The translations under genes and the position numbers were made by a program. DNA of 13,296 nucleotides from CADEDV01 sp036374495. Lineage in GTDB: Bacteria > Bacteroidota > Bacteroidia > Chitinophagales > Chitinophagaceae. Location of the stretch: assembly GCA_965652975.1 (NCBI GenBank), contig CBFGYO010000115.1:1-13296 (forward strand), in the 5' to 3' direction. The notes under the pieces are model-generated. The model worked only from the letters and a program-made list of their open reading frames with translations, was not told where the DNA came from and did no database searches. Every line of letters begins with the position of its first letter. The first letter of the stretch is position 1. Shown in pieces: positions 1-6,097 of this stretch.

Positions 1-129
1 AACTATGTAAGTGTGGTTCACGTACAATTTGATCTTACAAATTACGTTCTTAAGACCCAACTTGAAAAACCAGCGGAGGGAATGCTTTCGATTGCTGCTT
101 CCACAGCAGCCGACATGGTACCTGAGTAA
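1..129 (+). CDS. Possible 3' end of a gene entering from the left edge, fused out of frame onto surE DNA
   Basis: The first plus-strand frame is open from base 1 to a TAA at 127-129. Its first ~19 codons (NYVSVVHVQFDLTNYVLKT) alternate hydrophobic and polar residues, as in the beta-strands of a surface or barrel protein. From about codon 20 the frame reads antisense through surE, so that part is not native. This fits a gene on the left broken by the same event that truncated surE. The stretch is short and could be open by chance. The family is not recognisable and no start is visible. Confidence 0.2.
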   Translation, partial: NYVSVVHVQFDLTNYVLKTQLEKPAEGMLSIAASTAADMVPE

Positions 130-539
130 ATGACATTGATACTGTGATTGGCGCCATGATTAATACCGCTCAGGCATAAATCAGGTTTGCGATGAAGTAC
201 TTTATCAACGGCTAGTTTAACACAGTCAACTGGTGTGCCGGTGCAGGAATATGACTCAATACCTTCGAAAACCTGCACCTTTTGTAAGCGTAACGGCTGA
301 CCAATGGTGATGGCATGACCCATACCGGATTGAGGTTTGTCAGGAGCCACCACGATAACCTTGCCCAGGTCTTTCACAGATTCTACCAGGTTCATGATCC
401 CGGGAGCCGTTATCCCATCGTCGTTAGTGATAAGGATTACCGGCTTTCGACTTTTTACTGACGCCCTCGTTTTTCGTTCTGTTTTGTTCACTGGTGCCGG
501 TTCGCCGCCTTTCTTTCGTACAAGAGTCTTTTTTGCCAT
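42..539 (-). CDS. surE: 5'/3'-nucleotidase SurE, 3'-truncated (probable pseudogene)
   Basis: SurE is a metal-dependent phosphatase that dephosphorylates nucleoside 5'- or 3'-monophosphates in the cytoplasm. The core begins at residue 34 with VILITNDDG. The expected metal ligands are all present: D40, D41, S71 (in PQSGMGH) and N127 (in LSGINHGAN), with the same spacing as in characterised SurE proteins. The YSGTMSAAVE motif (138-147) follows. Homology ends at IPSAGFS (residues 153-159); five unrelated residues and a stop follow. SurE is normally about 250 residues, so roughly 90 C-terminal residues, including the part that supports oligomerisation, are missing. No other frame past the break restores SurE-like sequence. 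The lysine/arginine-rich leader of about 30 residues is longer than usual, but no later Met precedes the core, so ATG 537-539 is kept. The truncated product is probably inactive. Confidence 0.8.
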   Translation of the reverse strand: MAKKTLVRKKGGEPAPVNKTERKTRASVKSRKPVILITNDDGITAPGIMNLVESVKDLGKVIVVAPDKPQSGMGHAITIGQPLRLQKVQVFEGIESYSCTGTPVDCVKLAVDKVLHRKPDLCLSGINHGANHSINVIYSGTMSAAVEAAIESIPSAGFSSWVLRT

Positions 540-717
540 ACAAGAGCAAAAGTGTTTGTTTTTTTGTTTCTGACCAAAAGCAGCTCGGAAGCGAATAGCT
601 GAATGTCAATATCTATGGCAATTATTGGCGACATAAGTCGAAAGCTGAAAAAATCGAGCAGCTAATTTTGTATTTCTAAAATAATTAGTATTTTGCAGCT
701 AATTAAATTAGTTGGGT
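540..717. promoter_or_regulatory. Divergent intergenic region between surE and the XRE-S24 regulator
   Basis: This 178-bp AT-rich region holds the 5' leaders of two divergently transcribed genes. I see no Shine-Dalgarno sequence next to either ATG, which is normal for Bacteroidota. No convincing promoter is visible for surE. On the regulator side a TAnnTTTG match and operator-like repeats lie at 658-711 and are listed separately. Confidence 0.5.
658..711 (+). promoter_or_regulatory. Probable autoregulatory promoter/operator of the XRE-S24 repressor
   Basis: GCAGCTAATT occurs twice, at 658-667 and 695-704. The second copy runs into a perfect 13-bp palindrome, CTAATTAAATTAG (699-711), ending 6 bp before the ATG at 718. 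The half-site AATTAG also occurs at 683-688, opposite CTAATT at 662-667. TAATTTTG at 663-670 matches the Bacteroidota -7 consensus TAnnTTTG. Half-sites that overlap a -7 box and abut the start codon suit negative autoregulation by a dimeric LexA/CI-like repressor. The repeats are seen directly; the binding is inferred. Confidence 0.45.
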
Positions 718-1467
718 ATGGCTATCTCGAACCAGAATCTCAAATACCTTCGTAAACTTCGCGGATGGACGCAGGAAGAATTTGCACAAAAACTTAGGAT
801 CAAGCGATCCCTGCTGGGTGCTTATGAGGAAGAGCGCGCAGAGCCAAGGATTGATGTGTTGGAGACAGTGTGCGATATATTTAAACTGACCCTGGATGAG
901 ATCCTTCGAAAGGATTTAAGTAATAATAAGTCGAATTACCTGGCCAAACGCAGGGCAATGAAGCTGGCGTCGGGTCGGCCTGATATACCCTTTGTGCCCG
1001 TTAAAGCTGCCGCAGGATACCTTGCCGGCTATGCTGACCCGGAATTCATTGACGAGCTCAATACGTTCACACTGCCCATGTTATCCGGGGGCAATTATCG
1101 TGCATTCGAGATTATTGGCGACTCTATGTTGCCGACACCAAGTGGATCAGTGATTGTGGGGGAGAAAATTGAAAGCGTGGAAGATTTGAAGAATGACACA
1201 CCCTGCATTGTGGTGTCTCGCCACGAAGGGATTGTTTATAAACGAATTCAAAAGACAGGGCGGGTGAAGAATAAGCTCACCCTCGTCAGCGACAACCCGG
1301 TCTACCACCCTTATACCGTTAATACCGAGGACGTGCTGGAAATGTGGCAGGCACAAATTGTCATTTCCAAATCAAATGCTCAGCATCGCTGGGATATGGG
1401 CCAGTTGGCTACTATCGTTTCGGACCTGCAGGAGCAGGTAACTTCCCTCAAGAAACGCATGAATTAG
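718..1467 (+). CDS. XRE-family HTH regulator with S24 (LexA/CI-like) peptidase domain
   Basis: This is a 249-residue DNA-binding repressor of the self-cleaving type. An XRE helix-turn-helix occupies residues ~7-65 (LRKLRGWTQEEFAQKL, then a recognition helix around RIKRSLLGAYEEER). A linker leads to an S24 domain (~92-215). The Ser-Lys dyad is visible as S136 in GDSM and K175 in IVYKRI. Candidate cleavage bonds are A99-G100 and A103-G104, at LexA-like distances from the serine. The last ~25 residues (MGQLATIVSDLQEQVTSLKKRMN) form a short predicted coiled coil that could help oligomerisation. ATG at 718 is chosen over the in-frame TTG at 712 because it directly precedes the conserved domain. 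No phage genes flank it, so it looks like a chromosomal stress-responsive regulator. Its targets are unknown, but the repair genes downstream make a damage response an attractive, unproven idea. Confidence 0.9.
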   Translation: MAISNQNLKYLRKLRGWTQEEFAQKLRIKRSLLGAYEEERAEPRIDVLETVCDIFKLTLDEILRKDLSNNKSNYLAKRRAMKLASGRPDIPFVPVKAAAGYLAGYADPEFIDELNTFTLPMLSGGNYRAFEIIGDSMLPTPSGSVIVGEKIESVEDLKNDTPCIVVSRHEGIVYKRIQKTGRVKNKLTLVSDNPVYHPYTVNTEDVLEMWQAQIVISKSNAQHRWDMGQLATIVSDLQEQVTSLKKRMN

Positions 1468-1527
1468 AGCGATTTAGCTATTAAATATATTTTCCGGGGC
1501 AGCCTTCGAGCCTTGCATTCTGTCTGT

Positions 1528-1535
1528 TATATTTG
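1528..1535 (+). promoter_or_regulatory. Candidate -7 box for the DUF5916 gene
   Basis: TATATTTG matches TAnnTTTG exactly and lies 20 bp before the ATG at 1555, which implies a short leader. No good -33 TTTG element sits at the expected distance upstream. This is a motif match only. Confidence 0.3.
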
Positions 1536-1554
1536 TTCTCGAGAAAAGACGTGC

Positions 1555-4011
1555 ATGCTGAGGAAATTTACCTGCTTTCTGCCGTTATTATTAGGGGGAT
1601 CATTATGGGCGCAAGTGCAGACCGCGCAAGCCATAAAGATCAACCGGGCGCCAAAAATCGACGGCAACCTGGATGACTCAGCATGGAGAGCCGCGCCGCC
1701 AATTACCACTTTCACACAGAACTTTCCCGATTGGGGCAAGCCTGCTACCAAGCAGACCGAAGTAAGAATTGTGTATGACAATTCAGCGATTTACGTTGGG
1801 GCCTACCTGTATGATGACCCCGCACAGGTGCGCCGGCAATTGACTGCCCGCGATGCCGAACAACAAACAGACGCTGATTATTTCTCGATATTTTTTGACA
1901 CTTACAACGATCACCAAAACGGTTTCCAGTTTCTCGTTACTTCGGCCAACGTGCAAACTGATGCAAGACTGGGTCCCAACCTGGGTGGCGATTTCAATTC
2001 GTTTGGCGATAAAACCTGGGATGCCGTATGGGAAAGCAGTACTTCTATGAAACATGACGGTTGGGTTGTGGAAATGAAGATTCCATATATCTCCCTGCGT
2101 TTTGCAAAAAAAGATCTCCAGGATTGGGGTCTTCAGTTGCTACGCTTTATGCGTCAGAATAATGAAAATGATTTTTGGAATCCTGTGGACCCGAATATGA
2201 ATGGATTTGTAAACCAGTTTGGACTGTATAGCGGTCTAAAGGATATTCAACCTCCACTGCGACTTAGTTTCTCTCCTTATATTTCTACGGGTTACCGCAG
2301 TGCACCCGTAGTGAATGATCTATACCAGGAAGACTGGTTGTTGAGTGGTGGTATGGACGTAAAGTATGGAATCAACGAAAGTTTTACACTCGATGCTACA
2401 CTTATTCCGGATTTCGGCCAGGTTGTTTCTGATAATTATATCAACAACCTTACTCCATACGAAGTAAGATTTACAGAAAACCGTCCATTCTTTACGGAGG
2501 GTACCGAGATTTTTAATAAAGCAGGACTCTTTTATTCAAGGCGGGTAGGGGCAGTACCTGCTGGCTATAACATGGTGACGAATTTTGTGGCCGCCCATCC
2601 TGAATGGGAGATTGTAAAAAATCCTTCCGTAACGCGGCTTTACAATGCAACAAAATTTTCAGGTCGCACGGAAAGTAAGTTGGGGATTGGTGTGTTTAAT
2701 GCGGTGACCGTTCCAGCCCGTGCACGGGTACACAATACGATAACTGGTGAAGATTCTGTAATCGAAACCGAACCTCTCGCCAATTATAATATCGTAGTAC
2801 TCGACCAGGCATTGAAAGGACGTTCCTATCTCACTTTTACCAATACGAATGTATTACGCAGCGGGTCGGCTCGCGATGCTAACGTTACTGCGTTTGATTT
2901 TAGCTTTTATGATAAATCGAATACTTACAATTTCCGTGGCACGGCCAGGTACAGTAAAATATTTTCTTTGAATCCTTACGATGGATACAATGCCTCTTTG
3001 CGCGGAGGTAAGGTAAGCGGCCACTGGCAGTATTTCTTGCAGGGTAATGTGGAGTCGGCAAGTTATGATCCACGTGACCTCGGCTACCTGGCTTCACCAA
3101 ATGAAATTGTGGTGACAGATGCAATTAGTTACCGGCAGTTTCAGCCCACTAAAAACTTTTTGAATTATTCTTACACAATCGGCACACGCTATAACAGGTT
3201 GTACAAACCATCAGCTTATGGCGATTTCCTGGCATATGGTTCGGCCTTTTGGGTATTGAAAAACTTCTGGGACGTCACGCTCGAACTAGGATATTGGGCA
3301 GATCAGCATGACTATTTTGTTTTGGGAAATCCGGCTACCTATCAACGTTTCGTAAAACGCCCGGCGTATAGCTATGGAGAGATTGAGGGCAGCTCCGACA
3401 GCAGGAAAAGACTGTTTTTCCGCTATGAACTTTTACTTGCAGATTTTTATAGCAAGGAAAACAAAGATTATCATATCGCCGAAGGCGGATTGCGATTCAG
3501 GTTCAATAATAAATTCACAGCGGATGTCAGCTACCGCCACGAAGGCGAAACAGACTATATCATTTCTGCCGGGCGCGAACTCAATGGCGAACCCATTGTC
3601 GCTTTTGTTGACTTCACCGACGTTACAACCATCCTTTCCGGCATTTACAATTTTACTTCACGTATCAACCTCACGATGCGCGCGCGACACTATCTCAGTC
3701 GCGTGGACTTCAAACGATTTGCGAATGTGGATGCAGAAGGCAATACAGTTCCCCGCACAGGTACTACTCACTATGACAATGTAAATATTTTTAATCTGGA
3801 TGCATTTCTTACCTGGGACTTCCGATTGGGTAGTCGCCTGGTGCTGGGATATAAAAACTGGCTTGGTGAAGAGGAGCTCGTAGCCTTGAATGGTGCCAAG
3901 AACTCATATTTTCGTAACCTGGGCAAGACCTTTGATCTTCGACATGGGAATGAATTCACCATCAGATTCATATACTTCCTGGATTATAACCAACTGCGCA
4001 AAAAACGCTAA
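1555..4011 (+). CDS. DUF5916 outer-membrane protein with N-terminal CBM9-like domain
   Basis: This 818-residue exported protein starts with a clear signal peptide: a basic start (MLRKF), a hydrophobic core and probable cleavage after LWAQ at residue 20. Residues ~27-220 look like the carbohydrate-binding family 9-like domain that opens DUF5916 proteins (IDGNLDDSAW, then YDNSAIYVGAYLYD and a D-A-DYFSIFFDTYND stretch). The rest (~240-818) is rich in alternating aromatic beta-strands, as in an outer-membrane beta-barrel, and includes the family-typical FTENRPFFTEGTEIF segment. The domain content suggests glycan binding or uptake at the cell surface, but the family function is not established and no SusC/D pair or glycosidase is nearby. 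The ATG at 1555 is preferred to the in-frame TTG at 1513 because it places the signal peptide at the N-terminus. The stop codon overlaps that of the convergent pdeM. Confidence 0.88.
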   Translation: MLRKFTCFLPLLLGGSLWAQVQTAQAIKINRAPKIDGNLDDSAWRAAPPITTFTQNFPDWGKPATKQTEVRIVYDNSAIYVGAYLYDDPAQVRRQLTARDAEQQTDADYFSIFFDTYNDHQNGFQFLVTSANVQTDARLGPNLGGDFNSFGDKTWDAVWESSTSMKHDGWVVEMKIPYISLRFAKKDLQDWGLQLLRFMRQNNENDFWNPVDPNMNGFVNQFGLYSGLKDIQPPLRLSFSPYISTGYRSAPVVNDLYQEDWLLSGGMDVKYGINESFTLDATLIPDFGQVVSDNYINNLTPYEVRFTENRPFFTEGTEIFNKAGLFYSRRVGAVPAGYNMVTNFVAAHPEWEIVKNPSVTRLYNATKFSGRTESKLGIGVFNAVTVPARARVHNTITGEDSVIETEPLANYNIVVLDQALKGRSYLTFTNTNVLRSGSARDANVTAFDFSFYDKSNTYNFRGTARYSKIFSLNPYDGYNASLRGGKVSGHWQYFLQGNVESASYDPRDLGYLASPNEIVVTDAISYRQFQPTKNFLNYSYTIGTRYNRLYKPSAYGDFLAYGSAFWVLKNFWDVTLELGYWADQHDYFVLGNPATYQRFVKRPAYSYGEIEGSSDSRKRLFFRYELLLADFYSKENKDYHIAEGGLRFRFNNKFTADVSYRHEGETDYIISAGRELNGEPIVAFVDFTDVTTILSGIYNFTSRINLTMRARHYLSRVDFKRFANVDAEGNTVPRTGTTHYDNVNIFNLDAFLTWDFRLGSRLVLGYKNWLGEEELVALNGAKNSYFRNLGKTFDLRHGNEFTIRFIYFLDYNQLRKKR

Positions 4012-4664
4012 TTCATTTGCAGTATTTGATCGTCTACGATGGCAAATACATGATCACCATCACCCGGCTGTATACGGTAAGTGCCGGTAAAGCGGCTAAA
4101 TGCCGGTAGCACGCAATAATTTTCTCTAAAATAAAAACATGGAAAACGCAGTGACTGCCTTCCCAGTCCATAAATGCTTACGCCCGGGTGTACATGACCT
4201 GTAAATGAATAATAGTTTGCAGATAACGCATTTGATGAACAATCAGCAGCATCATGACAAAACAAAAAAGGTGCGGCTTCCCAGGTTTTTTCGTGCACTA
4301 CAATGCCCGCATCCTGGTACCATTGCTGGTGAAGTATGTCATGATTGCCCATGATAAGTCGTATGGTAGTTGATGACAGATCATGCCGCCATTTTTTAAA
4401 CAACTCGAGTTCCTGGTTGAGCCTGCTATGAAACAGGTCGCCGGCAATGATAAGTTGGCGGGGTTGAAAATACTGGATCAACGTTACCAGTCGCTGCAAA
4501 TCTTCCTTATACACATGCTGAGGTACGGCGATGCCATACTTCCGGAAGTGACCTGTTTTTCCAAAATGAAGATCGCTGAGAATTAACGCAGATTCCTCCT
4601 CCCAATAAATACAGCGCTGCGGCGATAGCCAGAGGTGCTGCCCACTTATAGAATAGTTTACCAT
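4008..4664 (-). CDS. pdeM: Ligase-associated DNA damage response endonuclease PdeM (metallophosphoesterase)
   Basis: This 218-residue calcineurin-like phosphoesterase is full length for its family. The two-metal motifs are in order: SDLH (D31, H33), GDLFH (D76), GNHD (N107, H108), FCHD (H137) and GHVHPG (H157, H159). The segment after motif I (FGKTGHFRKYGIAVP) is characteristic of the DNA-ligase-associated branch rather than general phosphatases. Characterised bacterial members are manganese-dependent single-strand DNA endonucleases encoded beside Lhr-type helicase, ligase and MBL exonuclease genes, and the same partners lie at 6098-11360 here. Unusually, this copy is separated from them by a secreted-protein gene and a long inverted repeat, so it probably has its own promoter. 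CAAAAATA at 4675-4682 reads TATTTTTG on the minus strand (TAnnTTTG), only 10 bp from the ATG. The function is cytoplasmic DNA repair. Confidence 0.9.
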   Translation of the reverse strand: MVNYSISGQHLWLSPQRCIYWEEESALILSDLHFGKTGHFRKYGIAVPQHVYKEDLQRLVTLIQYFQPRQLIIAGDLFHSRLNQELELFKKWRHDLSSTTIRLIMGNHDILHQQWYQDAGIVVHEKTWEAAPFLFCHDAADCSSNALSANYYSFTGHVHPGVSIYGLGRQSLRFPCFYFRENYCVLPAFSRFTGTYRIQPGDGDHVFAIVDDQILQMN

Positions 4665-4685
4665 AACACTGGCGCAAAAATAATT

Positions 4686-4891
4686 AGATAAAAGATAAAA
4701 GTTAAAAGATAAAAGTTGGCTAAGAGCTTAAAAGAGGAAAGAAGTAAAAGAGTCTCCTTTGTATTAGTGGCTGTTCATATTCGAAATCGAACAACATAAA
4801 AAACCATCTAAATAATTTGACACCCTCTTTCGCTCTTTTCCTCTTTTAAGCTCTTAGCCAACTTTTATCTTTTAACTTTTATCTTTTATCT
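4686..4891. repeat. 206-bp long inverted repeat with 55-bp identical arms
   Basis: The arms 4686-4740 and 4837-4891 are exact reverse complements over 55 bp. Weaker pairing (8 of 12) extends inward to 4752 and 4825. The 72-base loop carries its own palindrome, TTCGA-AA-TCGAA, at 4780-4791. The outer half of each arm is a 7-bp tandem repeat (AGATAAA, AGATAAA, AGTTAAA, AGATAAA, AGTTGGC at 4686-4720). The element fills most of the gap between the 3' end of the T9SS gene (stop 12 bp away) and the 5' end of pdeM. As RNA it would form a very long hairpin that could end transcription, protect the T9SS mRNA or be cut by RNase III. No target-site duplication is evident and it codes for nothing. A MITE-like or interspersed palindromic element is possible. 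Confidence 0.9.
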
Positions 4892-4903
4892 GAACTTAAT
4901 GCA

Positions 4904-5947
4904 TTAGTGACTGATAATAAATTTCTCAGGTGTACTACTGCCTGTCTTCAAATAATAAATTCCATTGGTCAAAGCTGGTAGTGGCAGTTCATTCCTTCCC
5001 GGTTGCAATCTAAATGTCAACACCTGTTGCCCCGAGGTGTTATAGATAAATGCCTGCATGGTCGTACGAGCCTGGATAAGCAAAACGTCTTTTACAGGAT
5101 TTAGCAGGATGGCCACATCGCGCGCGTAATTGATTTTTACAGGCACTGTTGTGGAATAACGGTATTGACCGTCGAGATCAACAAGTTTCAGGCGGTAATA
5201 ATTCATTCCCGGGTCGGGTAATATATCACGCCATGTATAGGCGGCATTTCCGTTGGACGACCCACGTGCAGGTACGCGGGCTGTTGTTGCAAATGGATGT
5301 AATTCGGAACTTCTTTCAATCTCGATATGACTCGCATCGATTTCGGATGTCGTTGTCCATTTCAATACTACGTTGCCTTTTACAGGCGTAGCTGAAAAAC
5401 CGTTTAAAGTAATTGGCAATGCAAATTGCAGCAGGGTGGATGAGGTACCACAAAAAGTAAAGGTGCCGGTACGGTTGGGTGCACTGGCCGTGGCGCCAAA
5501 TACCCTGAAATAATACCGGCCGCCAATGGTTAATCCTGTTAAGTTTAATGTTTCAGAACCACCATTGCCTCCAACATCCACACAGCCGATCTCCGTAAGT
5601 CCGGGACAGGTACCACCTGAAAAAGCTTGTATTGCGGCATCAAATGTTGGATTTACAACGATAGACAATGAAGTGGCTCCTGCATAAAATACATACCAGA
5701 GATCTGATCCGGCTGTACCAGAAATGCATGCGACCGCTGGTGGAGGTGCACATGCATCCAATGCTGTAGTTGGTTCACACGCTGCCAGGTTGCTATGTGT
5801 AACTCCTGTACCCGGGCAAGTTAAAGTCCATGACTGGCTAAAGGGTGCTGCAGTCGCAAAGGTTAATCCACCTCCGGGACACAATTGGCTATAAGAAATA
5901 ATTGATGTGATCAGGGAGATTACCCCGGTGAATAAAAATTTTTTCAT
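4904..5947 (-). CDS. Secreted T9SS type A sorting-domain protein with PPC-like domain
   Basis: This 347-residue exported protein has a signal peptide at residues 1-20 (MKKFLFTGVISLITSIISYS, then Q). Residues ~21-170 resemble a PPC-like beta-sandwich (SDLWYVFYAG, FDAAIQAFSGGTC, GGRYYFRVFG, GTFTF) and contain eight cysteines (23, 44, 57, 66, 74, 114, 122, 166), an even number that suits disulfides outside the cytoplasm. Residues ~178-272 look like an Fn3-type domain (VVLKWTTTSEIDASHIEIERS, then NYYRLKLVDLDG). The C-terminus (~273-347) is a T9SS type A sorting domain: NPVKDVLLI, then GIYYLKTG and EKFIIS. After export the protein is expected to cross the outer membrane through T9SS and be released or anchored to LPS. 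No catalytic motif is visible, so its task is unknown. It lies between the repair helicase and pdeM and has no obvious link to either. Confidence 0.88.
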   Translation of the reverse strand: MKKFLFTGVISLITSIISYSQLCPGGGLTFATAAPFSQSWTLTCPGTGVTHSNLAACEPTTALDACAPPPAVACISGTAGSDLWYVFYAGATSLSIVVNPTFDAAIQAFSGGTCPGLTEIGCVDVGGNGGSETLNLTGLTIGGRYYFRVFGATASAPNRTGTFTFCGTSSTLLQFALPITLNGFSATPVKGNVVLKWTTTSEIDASHIEIERSSELHPFATTARVPARGSSNGNAAYTWRDILPDPGMNYYRLKLVDLDGQYRYSTTVPVKINYARDVAILLNPVKDVLLIQARTTMQAFIYNTSGQQVLTFRLQPGRNELPLPALTNGIYYLKTGSSTPEKFIISH

Positions 5948-6097
5948 AAGCTGATTGGTAGGAATGGTTAATGATTGGTTTATACACTAAGCGTAAACAC
6001 TTAGTTTTAAAGCTAAGTATAAACACTTAAATACAAAACACAAATTGTTCACACGAAGTGTTATAAAACACAACAGCGCGTACCGGTAACCGGGAAA
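5948..6097 (-). promoter_or_regulatory. Leader of the T9SS gene with operator-like repeats
   Basis: Two related 26-bp units lie in tandem at 5987-6012 and 6013-6038 (19 of 26 identical), both starting CTAAG and sharing TAAACACTTA. Between them is an imperfect 18-bp palindrome, CTTAGTTTTAAAGCTAAG (6000-6017). GTGTT-ATAA-AACAC (6058-6071) is a further small hairpin, nearer the helicase stop. The repeats sit about 40-90 bp upstream of the T9SS ATG, where a regulator could act. No clear TAnnTTTG box was found. The repeats are real; the regulatory role is inferred. Confidence 0.4.

Noticed and set aside
712..717. TTG start codon adding two residues to the XRE-S24 regulator
   Set aside because: ATG at 718 is closer to the usual N-terminus of the domain, and the TTG adjoins the palindrome at 699-711 without any ribosome binding site.
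1513..1554. TTG start for the DUF5916 protein, 14 codons upstream
   Set aside because: It would put a cysteine-rich non-signal stretch before an obvious signal peptide that begins at ATG 1555, and it lies upstream of the likely promoter box.
3374..3784. 136-codon plus-strand frame inside the DUF5916 gene
   Set aside because: It is an alternative frame of a well-supported beta-barrel coding region, with no motif.
4686..4891. CRISPR array or insertion sequence
   Set aside because: There are no spacers of regular length, the repeats are 7 bp, no transposase frame exists inside, and I could not find a target-site duplication.
6058..6097. Intrinsic terminator after the helicase gene
   Set aside because: Only weak stems occur (GTGTT-ATAA-AACAC and CCGG-TTA-CCGG on the minus strand), and neither is followed by a proper U-run.
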